A DNA stretch of 64,000 bases from Hyaloscypha bicolor E (Eukaryota; Ascomycota; Leotiomycetes; Helotiales; Hyaloscyphaceae): assembly GCF_002865645.1 (NCBI RefSeq), contig NW_020194615.1, forward strand, positions 248,001 to 312,000, read 5' to 3'. Below, piece by piece: positions 13,255 to 28,762 of the stretch (its first letter is position 1; each line of letters begins with the position of its first letter). A program made the position numbers and the translations under genes. A model generated the notes under the pieces. The model saw only the letters and a list, made by a program, of their open reading frames with translations. It did no database searches and was not told the DNA's origin.

Positions 13255-13506
13255 TATTATAGATTAGGCCTTTATATAAAGAAAACTAGTAGTTTAATTA
13301 ACTAAATAGAATTCTTTAAAAAGAAAAAAAAAGAAAAATAGAAAGAAGCAGAACTATATTCCCTAAAATATTCGAGTTTCTTAAATAATATATAATTACT
13401 TTATTAATCTAAAAAAATATATTATATAATAAAAACTTTAGCCTTTATTATATAACTTAGTAAAGACTTTTAGTCAACTATATAAATCGGGTCTCGATTC
13501 GTTATA
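13255..13506 (-). repeat. Gypsy A 5' LTR
   Basis: 252 bp, against 250 bp in the copy at 62657-62906. On the minus strand it begins with a RIPed TGTAACGAATCG-type end. It carries the intact 36-bp palindrome at 13421-13456. Confidence 0.8.
13421..13456. repeat. 36-bp palindrome in gypsy A 5' LTR
   Basis: Arms ATTATATAATAAA and TTTATTATATAAC around a short AT/GC core. A member of the seven-copy set described in the findings. Confidence 0.8.
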
Positions 13507-16188
13507 ATAGCCAGAAATAAATAAAAAATAGAAGAAATAATAATAAATATTAATATTATAAATTAAAAGATTTTTATTAAGTTTATAAAGAAATTTATTT
13601 TAAATTTAAAGAATTATAATAATAATAATAATAATAGTAACTAAGTTAAAGTATTTAAAGCTTTATATTTTACTTAAATAACTTATTAAATAACCTGAAA
13701 TATACGAGTTTACTATAATAATAAAATAATTTATTTAATAATTTAAGCTAAAAAATATAAGAGAAAATTAATTATTAAAGAAATACTTTATATATAAAAA
13801 GAAAAATCTTATAATTATAAGAATTAAGAATAACTTATATTTATTTATTTAATAAAAACATATTAATAAGCTAATAAAATAATAAAAGAAAGATTTTTTT
13901 TTAAAAAAAAGAGAATTCTTTTATTATAAGATTTATATTGTGATGTGTGCAGGGTCGCACGTGACTTAAGGGCATGTGACGAACCTCGGATGTCGCGGGT
14001 ATTAATCAGGGAGATCGGCGGCCCTTCGATATCCCAACCAACCACTATTTATATCATATGCATTAGGCTTATAAATCACTAATTATATATATGCCATCAG
14101 GGCCTCCTATTTAGAGGGGGCTTCCCTGGACCTCACAGGAGGGACAGAGATTAGTTCTGTACTGAATTTAATACTGTGGTTTTACAATACACTAATTCAT
14201 TCTATTGTCTTATTGCCTACCAATAAACACCTCACATGTATAATAATAAAATCTAATATAATACTTGTATTAAAATTTATAAAACTAGATATAATTTGCT
14301 TTATTTACTAAAAAAGAAATTATTATATTATTACTTATTTAAATTAAAAGAAATTAACTTATTATAATTATAATAAGTCTAGTTATAAAATATATAAATA
14401 TTTAAAATTAAAGAAATCAAGAAATAAATATACTTTATAATAATTATATTTATATATATTATAAAAAGTAAAGCTTTAAAAATAATAATAATAATAATAA
14501 TTAAAGTTATTATTAAAAAAAGATATAAGATTAAAGTATTAATTAATTCGAATATAAAAGCTAATTATATAAAGAAAAAGCCAGTTTTAAATATAAGTAT
14601 TTTATTAATATTAAAAGTAATTCCCTTAATTTTATTAAATATAAGAAAAATTATATTTTTAAAATTATTATTAAAAATATATTAAAAGATTAATAAAAGA
14701 CTAATATATACTTTATATTATAATAAATAATTAAATAATTATTACTATTATTATAAATAAAATAAGTTTATTTTCTAAGAAATACTAGAATCTTTTTTAT
14801 TTGTTTTATATAAGCTATAAATATATTATTCGACTATTATATAATAAAGTATTATATAAATTTCAAACTATAATTTCAATTATTATATAACTTTATATAT
14901 ATTCTATTAAAAAAATACTTGAAATTATTTAAAAGTATATTAATACTAGCTTAAAATCTTTTATTATTATTTTATTAATTTAGCTAAAACTTTAATTATA
15001 TTTATTTTAAAAAAAGAAAGCGGTTTATATTTATAAATTAATTATTAGAATCTAAATAAAATCATTATTAAGAATTAAATACTATTATTATTTATTAATA
15101 AAATAATAAATAAACTTTATAAGGCTAAAATATATATAAAATTAAATTTAAAAGATATTTATTACTAATTATGAATCCGAAAAAGTAATAAATAAAAGAC
15201 GGTATTTTAAATATATTATAAATACTTTAAATATTATATTATATTTTTTAAGCTTTCTAATATTTTAATAATATTTCAAATATATATTAATTATATAATT
15301 TATTTAAATAATATTCTAATTTATTTTAAAAAATTTAGAATAATATATAATAATAATCTAATATATATTTGAATAATTATAATAATATTAGCTTTTTATA
15401 AACTTAATAATAAATTAAATTAAATATAAAGAAAATAAAGTTTTATAATTTATAATTAGTTCAAATAATATAAAAATAAAAGCTAGCCGAATTATAGTTA
15501 TTAGAAAATAGCTAGCTTTTAAAAAATATTAGAGAAATTTAAATATTTCTAAACTTTATTAATTTCTATTAAAAGTTTATTTATAAATATTTTAAAGTAA
15601 TAAAAGAATTAATAGATTTACTAAAAATTAATAAAAAACTATAATATTACTTTAGTTAAATAATAAAAGCAATTAAAGATTTTATAAAACTAAAAATTAT
15701 ATTTATAATAATATTAATACTTTATTATTTTAATTTAGTTTAAATAATTTATATAAAAACAAATATCTTTAAATTTATAATTATAAATGTAATTATTTTA
15801 GCTTTTTAGTAAAAATATAAAAGCTTATTAATATTTTATAATTAAAACCAAATATAAAATATATAATTTTAAGTTCTTAGCTATTATTTTAATATTTTAT
15901 ATTTAGTAATATTATTTAATATATATTTAATATTTTATTATTATTAAAACAAATTATAATAACTTAAAATATTATATAATTAAAGGAAAATTAAATAATT
16001 AATAAATAAGATAAGTAAAGAAGCTAGTTACTTTTAATTTTATTATAAAATATTATATAAATTATAATAATTCTATTAATAAATTATTAAAAAAGCTAGA
16101 TTATATAATAAATATAAATAAAAATACTTTATTATTTATACTTTATAATAAGCTATAAAATATAAAATAAAAGTCTTATAAATAGTAA
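13507..16188 (+). pseudogene. Ty3/gypsy relic E (gag, protease, RT, RNase H), RIPed
   Basis: Plus-strand frames, reading RIP stops as Gln, give a gag-like region at 13570-13930, resuming after a solo LTR. A retropepsin block follows at about 14530-14590, with NSNIKANYI where DSGAxANYI is expected. Next comes a reverse transcriptase with LSNxxxxFQIYIN and then YLNNILIY near 15290-15330 (YLDDILIY with both Asp lost). An RNase H region follows to about 16180. The pattern is Ty3/gypsy. The RT block looks internally shortened. No LTR was matched, and the right end abuts a copia LTR. Confidence 0.7.
13939..14236 (+). repeat. Solo LTR, 298-bp family, copy 2 (lightly RIPed)
   Basis: Starts TGTGATGTG and ends CACCTCACA, i.e. 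TG...CA with a terminal inverted repeat. It is 298 bp like the copies at 3507 and 30539. It sits inside the gag region of gypsy relic E. The flanking pentamers are TATAT (left) and TGTAT (right), which would be a TSD with one G-to-A change. No internal sequence is present, so it is a solo LTR from recombination. Confidence 0.9.
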
Positions 16189-16458
16189 TATTAGTATAAT
16201 TATTTCTTTGGAAATTATATATATATAATTATAAGATTCGGGAAATGAAATATAAATAATAAATATAAGTAATAGAATATAAAATATAAAATATAGTTAT
16301 ATAACCTTATATCCTATAAATAACTCGACTAGTAGACTAGACTCTATTAGGCTTAGTAGATTTAGGAATTATATATTAATACTATAATACTATAATTCTT
16401 ATTTTTAGGTATTAATTATTTTACTAATTTAATATATTAAATATTTTATATATATTAT
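16189..16458 (+). repeat. Truncated copia LTR, interrupted by copia element 1
   Basis: 270 bp matching the copia LTR family (copies at 16459, 22509, 22699, 28763, and reversed at 60987). It stops about 45-50 bp short of the family's right end, where a second LTR begins. The preceding pentamer is AGTAA. It is probably an older LTR into which element 1 inserted; its missing tail was not found. Confidence 0.75.
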
Positions 16459-16755
16459 TATTAATATAGCTATTTTTTTGAAAGTTATATATATAGTTAC
16501 GGGATATAGAATACGGGATATAAATAATAGAATATAAGTAATAGAATATAGAATACGGGATATAATTATATAATTTTATATCTTATTAGTAACTTGACTA
16601 GTAGACTAGACTCTTTTAGGTTTAGTAGATTTAGGAATTATATATTAATATTATAATATTATAATCTCTACTTCTAAATAATAACTTTACTAATTATATA
16701 TAAATAGTATTTTTATACTTATATAATAGTACTATATATTACTAGCAAACTAATA
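16459..16755 (+). repeat. Copia element 1 5' LTR
   Basis: Begins with a RIPed TGTTAGTATAGC-type end and finishes TAATA (from TAACA or CGACA type). 297 bp, against 299 bp for the element 2 5' LTR. Contains short tandem ATACGGGATATA-like blocks whose number varies between copies. Confidence 0.8.
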
Positions 16756-19700
16756 TTAATTAGTTTATATATATAGATTAGAGAATAGAATCTTTTAAGC
16801 TAAAGAAATATCCGGTAGCCTATAGTAAAATTAAACTAGTCTATATTAAAGAGGGAAATTACTTATTAACTTTATAAAGCATCTAGTAGCCTAAGGAAGA
16901 AAATATCTAGCTCTTATTAAGAACTAATAATTACTCTATTAAAGAGAAGAATTACTTATTAATTCTATAAAGTATCCAATAGCTTAAGGAAAAAGACTCT
17001 AGTTTTTACTAATTAAAAAGCAGTTAGCTATTTAATTATTTATCTATTTAACTATTTACTATTTTTTAAAACTAACTTCTTTTGGCCCTAAAACTATTTT
17101 CTTGGAACCTATTCTTTCTACTTATATAATACCTATATTTATAGAATACTTTTCCCGGAATATATATCCTATATATATCCTTAAAGCTCTTTAACTACTA
17201 CCTTGATTTTATTATTAAATTAAGTCTTTTAAGCTTTAGATTTTCCCGGAATTATAATATTTTATTTCCTAAATTTCTTATTATAGATAAAATATTTAAG
17301 AGTAAAATATTTACTTTAATACCCTAAATATCTCTAGATATCTGGGGTATCTAATATCTTAATTAGATATCTGAACCAGATATCTGGTATCTGAACTAGA
17401 TATCTGGTATCTAAACTAGATATCTGGATACTTTTACTACCGAATTCTTCCTATAAACTTACTATAAATTACCTTACCTTTAAACCTCTCTTACTATAAA
17501 ACACATATCTATTAAAAAGGGCTTGGCTCTAGGAATTTAGTATAGTAGAACTATGGAATAAATATATATAAATAAAGAAATAAAGAGGTAGTATTAACCT
17601 AATTACCTATAGTAATAAGGAAGTCCTAAACTACCTTAATACTAGACTATTCTAGTATAAAATAGAGAAGTTAACTAATAATAATCTCTGGAAATTATTT
17701 AAGGAGGATTTTAGTAATTTCGACCTTAAAGTACTTAATTATCTAGATTAATATATACTATATAAATTATAAGCTACTTTATAATATAGTAGTATTTATA
17801 TTAAATAAAATAATAAGGGACTTGCTATTATATAGTTCTTAGTTAATACTATTTAGGAAAAAGAATAATATACCTAAACTATAACTAATATTATTATTAC
17901 TAGACTAGACCTTAATATAGGCCTTATTACCTTATTATATATATCTCTTAATAATAGTATTATAAGAAATTAATAAACTAAACTAATTATTATTTATATT
18001 TCTTTATTACCTATAATTATTCCTATTAGTATTAGACTATAGAAAGCTAGTAATAATAGATTTCTATTATTTCTTTATCTTTACTATTTCTAAATAGCCC
18101 TTTAACTAGCCTTTTTATTATAAAACTAATTAGAGAAGTAATAAAGATATATATTAAAATATAGAAATATAATAGAACTAATAATAGTTTTAATTAAAAA
18201 CTTACTATTTTCCTGAATATTTACTAATATATAAAGCTTCTAGAAAAGATATTAGTAAGAGCTTTTTCGACTATATTAAAGGAACTAGTATAAGATTATT
18301 TCTATAATAACTAGCTTTCTTAATATATATATAAAGAAGCCTATATAAATATTTATAATTTCTTTAAAAACCCCGGTTATTATTATTGAAATTTAGATAA
18401 ATGAAATACTATTACCTTAGTAACTATAATAGTAAAAAACCCTAAAAAGATAATATTTGAACTTATTTAAATACTAATTAATAACCTATATAAATTATAA
18501 TATAGCCTTATTCCTGCTTTATAAATTACTAAATTTCTATATAATAAGATTATTATTTTCTATTAAGGCTTACTAGTATATTAATATATAGTCTCGGATT
18601 TTTTAATAATCTCAGCTAGCTTATTAATAAGCTCTAATTATTTATTATTACTTATAAAAAGAAATAATAGATTAATACTTAGATTCTCTTTACTAATTAA
18701 TAATACTATTCTTAAAATCTTCTAAACTATTATCTGTCTAGAAATTATTAATATAGACTAAGCCATAACTTCGAAACCTGTAATAATTATTTCAAGTTCT
18801 ATAATTATAATAATTATATTCCAAAATCGTATTTATATATAAGAGATTCGAATACTATTTATAGAAATATATACCGGAGAAATAAGAGACTAAAAAGGCT
18901 TAATTTAAGAATAGAAATATTTACTAATTTAAAACTCGAAATACCTGTAACTTTAATAAATATTTTAGTAATACTTATATATAGTATATTACCGAATTTA
19001 AAGAAAAAGAGGATAATAAGAATAGGAAAGACAAACTAGTAAGTAATACTTTTAAAGCCTTATTAGTAAAAATAGATAAAAGAAAGAAATATTACTCTAA
19101 TTCCTATTTTATTTCTATTAAAAGCTTTCTAGCCACTCCTATAGCCCCTACTTCTGCTATTTCTATAACTAATATTCTTATAAATAATCTTATATTTCTT
19201 TCTCTTATATACTAGATAATAGGTAAAAACTATATCTTAAAGCTTATTAAATAAATAGAAAATATCCCCATATTTGTAATTAATAGTATATTAAGATATA
19301 ATATTTATTATTTTTACGGAATTATAATTAATACCGGAGCCTCTAGATTCTTAATTACTAGTTCTAACTAATTTCAAGCTTTATAGTAGACTAATAATAG
19401 TATTTAACTTAATAAAACTACTAAAAATTAAGTTAATATCTAGTTTAATATCGGATTTATATTCTCTATTAGATCTATAATAGTAAGAATACTAATTAGA
19501 TAAGTATAATTTTATATTATACTTATAAAGATTCTATTTCTATTTAGCTTAGCTAATATAGATAAGCTAGAGGTCTATTTTAATAATTTTAATAATTATC
19601 TTATTATTTCTAATAAATACTTTATACCTATAGTATAATGTTTTAAATATTCTTTTTTGCTTTAGAATACTACTCTATAAAGCTTTATTTCCGAATTCTT

Positions 19701-22380
19701 TATTTATAATTCCTGCTTTCTTATAAAGATTAAATTATAATATTTATATTACTATTTTAGTTATTTATTTATTAGTAAGCTCTGAAATATATTAGAATAA
19801 GCAGGCTATAATATTAATATAAAAGCCCTTAAGTATTTTATAAAGTACTATAAATAATATTAGAAATTCGGATAATTACCGGAATAATTCAAGTTTAATC
19901 TAAGAGATAATATTAGCTTTAATTACTCTATTATTATTAATATTTTCTATATTTCCAGTAAGCCTATATTTTATATTATTAATAAAGGTACTCGATATTA
20001 AGCTAGCTAATAGCTTTAAAATATTAGTATATTATATACTTGAAATACCCTAAAATAATATTAGATTAATATCTATTTAGATCTTTCTAATTAGATTATA
20101 GTAAATACTAGAAAGTAGTTTATTAGTAAGAAATTTACTTAATTTATAAATATTATAAGAACTAAAATTAAAATTATTCTTATAAAAGCTTATAATTTTA
20201 TCTGAATTATAAAATACTATTATAGTACGATTTAATATATTTACTTTATTATTATAGTTAAAATTAATAGAATTAATGAAAATATCGTATTTTAAATAGC
20301 TTTTAAGGCTATTAATAATTCCGTAAAACCTAATAATATTATTCTAATTCTTTTAGTTTATAGTACTTTACCTTAAATAATTAAATATAATACCTTATTA
20401 CTAATTATATTATAGTAATTAGTAATACTTAAAAAAGTAATAGTAGAAATTCAGAAGCTTTAAACTAGATACTAGATTATAAATGCCTTAAATACCCGAA
20501 ATAGTTCTAGTATTACTAATATTTATAAACTTTTCTTAAATTCGGATATTCTTATATAATATAAAGGAAATACCAGTTAATCTAATAATTAGAATAGGCT
20601 ATATAAGCTAATAGTCATTAATAGAGAGAACTATATACTAATTCTATTATATAGTAATATTATATTTTATTTAACTTTTATAAAGCCCTTTTATATAGGG
20701 AATATTAAGGTTATTACTAATAGCCCCGAACCTAAACCTGTTTCCGAACTTTATAGTAAAGCTAAAGGTAATACAGGTATAATTTCTTTTACTATTCCTG
20801 CTATTTTACTAAAGTATAATAGAGAATACCTTTATAAAAACCCGGATATTATAATATTTCTATAGAATAATAACTTATATAAAAACTTTTATTAAATTAA
20901 AGTTACTAGCTTTCTAGAAAAAAGTATATTTAAGATTATTTCTAGATTTTAGATATTAAAAAAGATATATATCTTTAATTTCCGGTTTATTAATAAGATT
21001 AAAAATAAAAATATAAAAAAAGAGTTTAAGAAATCGAGTTTAGTTATTTAAGCTTATAATAATAAGAAGAAATATATAATATTATAATAATAAATATTAT
21101 AAAATTATATTTATATAATATCCTATAAGCTTATATTTAATTATAATTTTTATATTAATTTACTTTATAAGCTTATTAGATAATTAAATCTAAATAATAA
21201 TTCAATTTTAAAAATTATAAAACTATTATATAATATACCGGAAACTAGAAACTGTTAATTTAAAACTTATTATTTCTATTATATTAATAAGCTTTTTATA
21301 GAATAATTAACTTATAATTCTTGCCTTTTCTATAATAAATAATTCTTTAAAATTATTAGTTTTTAAATTAATAATACTTTATTTATTAAAACTAGTAATT
21401 TTATAAAAATAAAGTAATTAAAGCTCTAAAAAATTAAGTTCTTAGCTATAAAATATAAATATTTTACTTTTAATTATAATTTCAAGATTAATAAAAGTAT
21501 TATTTATATAAATACTATTAAAATTACCTTTATATAGAAATACTAATATAAAAACCTCTAAATTATTTATATAAAAATATTACTATTATAAGTAATAAAA
21601 GTATTATTTATTAAAATCTCTCTATTAAGAACTAATATATTATTTAATATACTAGAGAAGTATATATTATATTAGTCTATTAACCAGAAGCTTTATATAA
21701 TCTATTAATTACTATTTAAACTATTAAATTCTCGAAAACTAATATAAAAGTACTTACTAAATATATTTAATAGTAAATTGAGAATATTACTAGAGAACTA
21801 AGATTTATAAAACTAGTAAAAAAGTCTTTATATTTAATTATTTTTACGAATATTTTATTTATAAATAATAGAGATTTCTTTTTTTAAATTAGATATATTC
21901 TAGTTCTAGTAAACGGAACTGGATATACTAATATTATCTACTAATTCTCTATTAAATATAAGAGAATTACTAGAAGTATTCTAGTTTCGGAACTTTATAG
22001 TATAGCTTATAGCTTTAATATAAGTATTTTAGTTAAATTTATAATTAATAGAATACTAGAAATAGAACTATTATTAGTAATTTATATAAATTCAAAGTTA
22101 TTATATAAATGCTTTATTAAATTAGATATTATTTAAAAGAAATATCTAATAATTAATATAATATATCTTTATTAAATATATAAATAATAAGAGATTATAA
22201 AAGTTAAATAGATTAAAAAAGAATTAAATTCTACTAATTCTATAATGGAATCGAAGCTATTAAATACTCTTAAATATCTAATTAATATAAATTTAATATA
22301 ATTAGATATAGAGAAATAGATTAAATATAAATAAAGTAAAAAATAGATATATAAAATAAGAGAATATTATAAAAAGAAAA

Positions 22381-22416
22381 ATTATATATAAAAGGCTATA
22401 GCTTTTAATATATAAA
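22381..22416. repeat. 36-bp palindrome in copia 1
   Basis: Core GGCTATAGC with ATTATATATAAAA and TTTTAATATATAAA arms, about 90 bp before the 3' LTR. Confidence 0.75.
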
Positions 22417-22508
22417 GTATTTGGAAAATCTAATACTAGACCGAATTAAGGAATTAGTATATAATTAGAAGAAAATATTATTTTTCGCGTTTTTTAAAAA
22501 GATTCTAG

Positions 22509-22698
22509 TATTAGTATAGCTATTTTTTCGAGAGTTATATATATAGTTATAGAATTCGAGATATAAAATATAAGTAATAAAATATAAAATATAAGATATA
22601 GTTATATAATCTTATATTTTATAAGTAACTTAACTAGTAAACTAGATTTTATTAGACTTAGTAGATTTAGAAATTATATATTAATACTATAATATTAT
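22509..22698 (+). repeat. Copia element 1 3' LTR, left part
   Basis: Starts as the family does and runs to the point where element 2 begins. The interrupted LTR continues at 29034, sharing the duplicated ATTAT. Confidence 0.85.
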
Positions 22699-22997
22699 TA
22701 TTAGTATAGCTATTTCTCTGAGAATTACATATATAGTTATAAGATACGGGATACGGGATATAGGTAATAAGATATAAGTAATAAAATATAGAATATAGAA
22801 TATAGTTATATAATTTCGTATCCTATTAATAACTTAACTAGTAGCTAGTTTCTATTAGACTTAGTAAATTTAAGAATTATATATTAATACTATAATACTA
22901 TAATTCTTATTTCTAAATAATAATAACTTTACTAACTTATATATCGAGTATTCTATATATATTATATATTATATTATATATTTCTAGTAAACTAATA
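22699..22997 (+). repeat. Copia element 2 5' LTR
   Basis: 299 bp, RIPed TG...CA ends. It is preceded by the target duplication ATTAT. Confidence 0.9.
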
Positions 22998-25900
22998 CTA
23001 ATTAGTTTATATATACAAATCAGATAATAAGAAGAATTAAGTTATATTTACTTAAGATTCGGTTTCTTAAAGGCAAAGCCATTATTCTATATTAAAGAGG
23101 AAATAACTATTAACTACTTTTGCCTATAATTCGGTTCTATAGAAAGAAAAAGATATTTAATCTTACTAAAGCCTAACTAAGCTAAATTAAAAGAAAGAAA
23201 TAATAGTTGCCTTTATTTATAATTCGGTTTTATAGGAAAAAAAGATACTAATTCTTACTAATTACTAAATAATTAGCTACTTTACTATCTAACTATTCTA
23301 TAAAACTGCCTTCTTTATAAAAAATCACTCTTCTTATAATTACCTGAATACCTAGAACTCTTGAGCTTTAGAACTATTAAGTTCTCTCGGAATCTCGATA
23401 TTTTACTTCTTAAATTTCACTTCCTAAATTTCTTATTATAAACGAAATTTTTATCTCAAATATAATAACTTTTATTTACCTATCTTATAAACTACTCTTC
23501 TTTTTATAAATCTATTTTTTTTATAAATTATTATATCTCAAACTAGATATAAGCTTATAAAATATATAATAGTAGAACCTATTATAGTAAATAATTCCTT
23601 TATTAGATCTGTCTAATCCAATTACTTTATATTTATAGAAACTAATAATTTCAAGGAAATAGTAATAAAATAGAGATATAGAATTAATCTAGATACTACT
23701 ATAGTATATAAGATATCTGAGTTTTTGAATATTAAACTATTTTAATATATTCTTTATAAAATAGTTAATAATAATCTTTAGAAGCTATTAGATATAATTT
23801 CAAGAAACTTTAATAAGTTTGAACTCCCGGAAATATTACACCTATATAAAGTTCTTTAGTATAGTAGTATATATATATAATAGAATACTAGTACTTTTAT
23901 TATTATAACTATCCTGTTTTTTATTATTAAAAAAGATATATAATATATCTAGACAAATAAGAATCTATTAATAGCTAGACTAGGCTTTATTAAGGAACTA
24001 ATCTTATTAGGCTTTATTACTCTTATTAAAAACAAGTATCTAGAACCTATTATTTTTAATATTTCTATATTACTATTACTTTCTTTACTTCTATATTCTA
24101 TATCTCTACCAGATTTATATACTAATATAGAAGCTTTAGAAATAAATAGTATACTTTTACTAGCTCTACTACTCTTACTAGCTCTATTACTACTATTATA
24201 ATTATATTCGAATATCTCTTAATTACTTTTAATTACAAGACTTATTAGAGAAATTACTAAAATTTATATTAAAGAGTAAAAGTATAATAGATCTAATAGT
24301 AATTTCAATTATAAATTTACTATTTTTCTTAATATTTACTAATATATAAAGCTTCTATAAGAGGTATTAATATGAGCTTTTTCTACTATACTAAAAGAAT
24401 TAGTTTAAGATTATTTTTATAATAACTAGCTTTCTTAATATATATATAAAAAGGCTTATATTAATATTTATAGCTTCTTTAAAGGCCCTGAATTCAAATA
24501 TCGAAATTTAAATATATAAAATACTATTATATTAGCTTTTATAATAGCTAAATTTCCGGAAAAGACAATATTTGAAACTATTTAACTACTAATTAATAAA
24601 TTATATTAATTATAATACGGTTTTATATCTAATTTATAAAATACCGAATTCCTCTATAATAAAATTATTACCTCTTATTAAGGCTTCCGGATATATAGAT
24701 ATATAATCTCAGATTCTTCTATAAATCTCGGCTAGCTTATTAATAAACTCTAGTTATCTATTACTATATATAAGAGCAAATAATAAGCTAATTCCGAAAT
24801 CTTCTTTACTAATTAATAATATTACTCTTAAAACTCTTTAAGCTATTATTTCTCCGGAAATTATTAATATAAATCCAGCTATAACTTCGGAACTTGTAGT
24901 AATTATTTCAAGTCCTATAATTATAATAATTATATCCCGAAATTATATTTTATATATAAGAAGCTCGAATACCGCTTATAGAAATATATATTAAAGAAAT
25001 AAAAGGCTAAAAAGACTCGATTTAGAAATAAAAATATTTATTAGTTTAGATTCCGAAATACCTGTAACTTTAATAAATGTTTTAGTAATACTTATATATA
25101 GTATATTACTGAAACTAAAGGTAAAGAAGATAATAAGGGTAGTGAAAATAAACTAATAAATAATACTTTTAAAGCTTTATTAGTAGAAACGGATAAAGAA
25201 GAGAAATACTACTTAGATTTCTACTTTACTTTAGTTAAGAGCTTTTTAGCTACTTTATTACTTCTACTTTACTAATAACTATAGCTAATATTCTTATAAA
25301 TAACCTTATTTCTCTTTCTCTTATATATTAGATAATAGGTAAAAACTATATATTAGAACCTATTAAACCCTTAATAAAAAACACTTAGACTTTTATAATT
25401 AATAGTATATTAAGATATAATACTTACTACTTTTATAGAGTTATAATTAATACCGGAGTCTCTAGATACTTAATTACTAGTTCTAACTAATTTCAAGCTT
25501 TTTAGTAAATTAATAATAGTATTAAACTTAATAAAACTACTAAAAGTTAAATTAATATCTAGTTTAGTATTAAATCTATATTTTCTATTAAATCTATATT
25601 TTCTATTAAATTTATATTTTCTATTAAATCTATAATAGTAAATATACTAATTAGGCAAGTATAATTCTATATTATATTTTTAAAAACTTTATTTCTATTT
25701 AGTTTAGCTAATATAAATAAGTTAGAAATCTATTTTAATAATTTTATTAATAATTTTATTATTTTTATTAGATATTATATATTTATAATATAATGTTTTT
25801 AATATTTTTTTTTGCTTTAAAATATTATATTATAAAGCTTTATTTCAGAATTATTTACTTATAATCTCTACTTTTTTTATAAAAGTCGAATTATAATATC

Positions 25901-28596
25901 TATACTATTATTTTAGTTATCTATTTATTAGTAGACTTTAAAATATATTAGAATAAGCAGGCTATAATATTAATATAAAAGCCTTTAAATATTTTATAAA
26001 ATACTATAAGTAATACTAGAAATATAGTTAATTATTTAGATAATTTAAATTTAATCTGAAAAATAATATTAGCTTTAATTATTCTATTATTATTAATATT
26101 TTCTATATTTCCGGTAAGCCTATACTTTATATTATTAATAAAGGCACTCGATATTAAGCCGGCTAATAGCTCTAGAATATTAGTATAATATATATCTGGG
26201 ATATATTTAAATAGTACTAGATTAATAACTATTTAAGCTCTCCTAATTAGATTATAGTAAATACCGGAAAGCAGTTTACTAGTAAGAAGTTTACTTAACT
26301 TGCAAATACTATAGGAACTAAAGTTAAGATTATAACTCTATTAGAATTATAAAATATTACTATAGCCTAATCTAATATATCTATTTTATTATTATAGCTA
26401 AAGTTAATAGAATTAATAAGAATATTATACTTTAAATAGCTTTTAAGGCCATTAATAACTTTATAGAATCTGGTAGTATTATTCTAATTCTTTTAGCCTA
26501 TAGTATTTTACCTTAAATAACTAAATATAATACCCTATTACTTATTATATTATAGTAATTAGTAGTATTTAAAAAGGTAATAGTCGAAATTTAGAGGCTT
26601 CGAACTAGATATTAAATTACAAATACTTTAAATACCTGAAATAGTTCTAGTATTACTAATATCTATAAACTATTCCTGAATTCAGATATTCTTATTTAGT
26701 ATAAAGGAAATACTAGTTAATCTAGTAGTTGAAATAAACTATATAAGCTAGTAGCTATTAATAAAAAGAACTATATACTAGCTCTATTATATAATAATAC
26801 TACCTTCTATTTAATCTCTATAAAGCCCTTTTATATAGGGAATATTAAGGTTATTACTAATAATCCCGAACCTAAACCTGTTTTTGAATTTAATAATAAG
26901 GTTAAAAGTAATATAGGTATAATTTCTCTTACTATTTCTGCTATTTCACTAAAGTATAATAGAAAATACTTTTATAAGACTCCGGATATTATAGTATTTC
27001 TATAGGATAATAAACTATATAAGAATTCCTATTAAGTTAAGGTTACTAGCCTTCTAGAAAAAAGTATATTTGAGGTTACTTTTAGATCTCAGGTACTAAA
27101 AGAAGTATATATTTTTAACTCCTGATTTATTAATAAGATTAAGAATAAAAGTACGGAAAAAGAGCTTAAAAAGTCGAGACTAGTTATTTAAGCCTATAAT
27201 AATAGTAAGAAATATGTAATATTAATATAATTATTTACTATTTAATATATTAGCTAGAGAATTATTCTTAGTATTACTACTATAATAATAGATATTATAG
27301 AATTATATTTATATAATATCTTATAAGCTTATATCTAATTAATAATCTTATTTAATTATAATTTCTATATTAACTCACTCTATAAACTTACTAGAAAGCT
27401 AAATCTAAAGAATAATTCTATTCTAAAGATTATAAAACTATTATATAGTATACCGGAAGCTAGAAACTACTAGTTTAAGACTTACTATTTCTACTATATT
27501 AATAAGCTTTCTATAGAATAGTTAACTTATAACTTTTGCCTTCTCTATAATAAGTAATTCTTTGAAATTATTAGCCTTTAAACTAATAATACCTTATTTA
27601 TTAGAACTAATAATTTTATAAAAATAGAATAACTAAAGCTTTATAAAACTAAATTCTTGGCTAAAGAGTATAAATTTCTTACTTTTAACTATAATCTCAA
27701 GTTTAATAAAGGTATTATTTATATAGATACTACTAGAATTACTCTTATATAGAAATACTAATATAAAAATCTTTAAACTATTTCTATAAAAAATATTACT
27801 ACTATAAGTAATAGAAGTACTATTTATTAAAATCTCTCTATTAAGAACTAATATATTACCTAATATACTAGAGAAGTATATATTATATTAGCCTATTAAC
27901 TAGAAGCTTTATATAACCTATTAATTACTATTTAAGCTATTAAACTTTCGGAAACTAATATAAAGGTACTTAATAAGCGCATTTAATAATAAATTAAGAA
28001 TATTACTAGAGAACTAAAATTCGTAAAGCTAGTAAAAGAGTTCTTATATTTAATTATTTTTATAAATACTTTATTTATAAATAATAGAGATTTCTTTTTT
28101 TAAATTAGATATATTCTAGTTCTAGTAAATAGAACTAGATATACTAATATTATTTACTAGTTCTCTACTAAATATAAAAGAGTTACTAGAAGTATTCTAG
28201 CTTCAGAACTCTATAGTATAGCTTATAGTTTTAATATAAGTATTTTAGTTAAATCTATAATTAATAAAGTACTAGAAATAGAACTATTACTAGTTATTTA
28301 TACGGATTCGAAGTTATTATATAAATGCCTTATTAAATTGGGTATTACTTAAGAGAAATGCCTAATAATTAATATAATATATTTCTACTAAATATATAAA
28401 TAATAAGAGATTACAGAAATTAAGTAAATTAAAAGAGAATCGAATTCTGCTAACTCTATAATAAAATCAAAGCTATTAAATGCCCTCACGTGCCTTATTA
28501 ATACGAATATAATATAATTAGATATAGAGGAATAGATTAAATGCAAATAGAGTAGGGAATAGATATATAGGATGAGAGGATATTATAAGAAAGGAA

Positions 28597-28632
28597 GTTA
28601 TATATAAAAGGCCACGGCCTTTAGTATATAAC
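28597..28632. repeat. 36-bp palindrome in copia 2
   Basis: Core AAGGCCACGGCCTT, the least RIPed core in the set; about 130 bp before the 3' LTR. Confidence 0.85.
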
Positions 28633-28762
28633 TAAAACCTTAAAAGCAATATAGGTATATAAAGTATTTGGGAGATCTGGTACTAGGCCGGATTAGGGAA
28701 TTTGTATATAATTAGAAAAGAGTACTATTTTCTGTTTTTTGTATTTTTTAGAGAGTTTCTAG

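Larger units (their letters stand above)
7554..13506 (-). mobile_element. Ty3/gypsy retrotransposon A, both LTRs present, RIPed
   Basis: A 5.95-kb element on the minus strand, bounded by LTRs 7554-7775 and 13255-13506. Domains on the minus strand: reverse transcriptase with FTYIDNILVY (catalytic YIDD read as YIDN) near 10490-10510; integrase with an intact VSDRKRQFI block near 8690-8715, followed leftward by a HPETDGSTE-like region; gag presumably near 12-13 kb. The order gag-RT-integrase identifies Ty3/gypsy. Frames are full of stops. A purine run (minus strand) sits just inside the left LTR, as expected for the polypurine tract. TSDs are not clear (ATAAA against ATAGC). A truncated relative lies at 61249-62906. 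Confidence 0.85.
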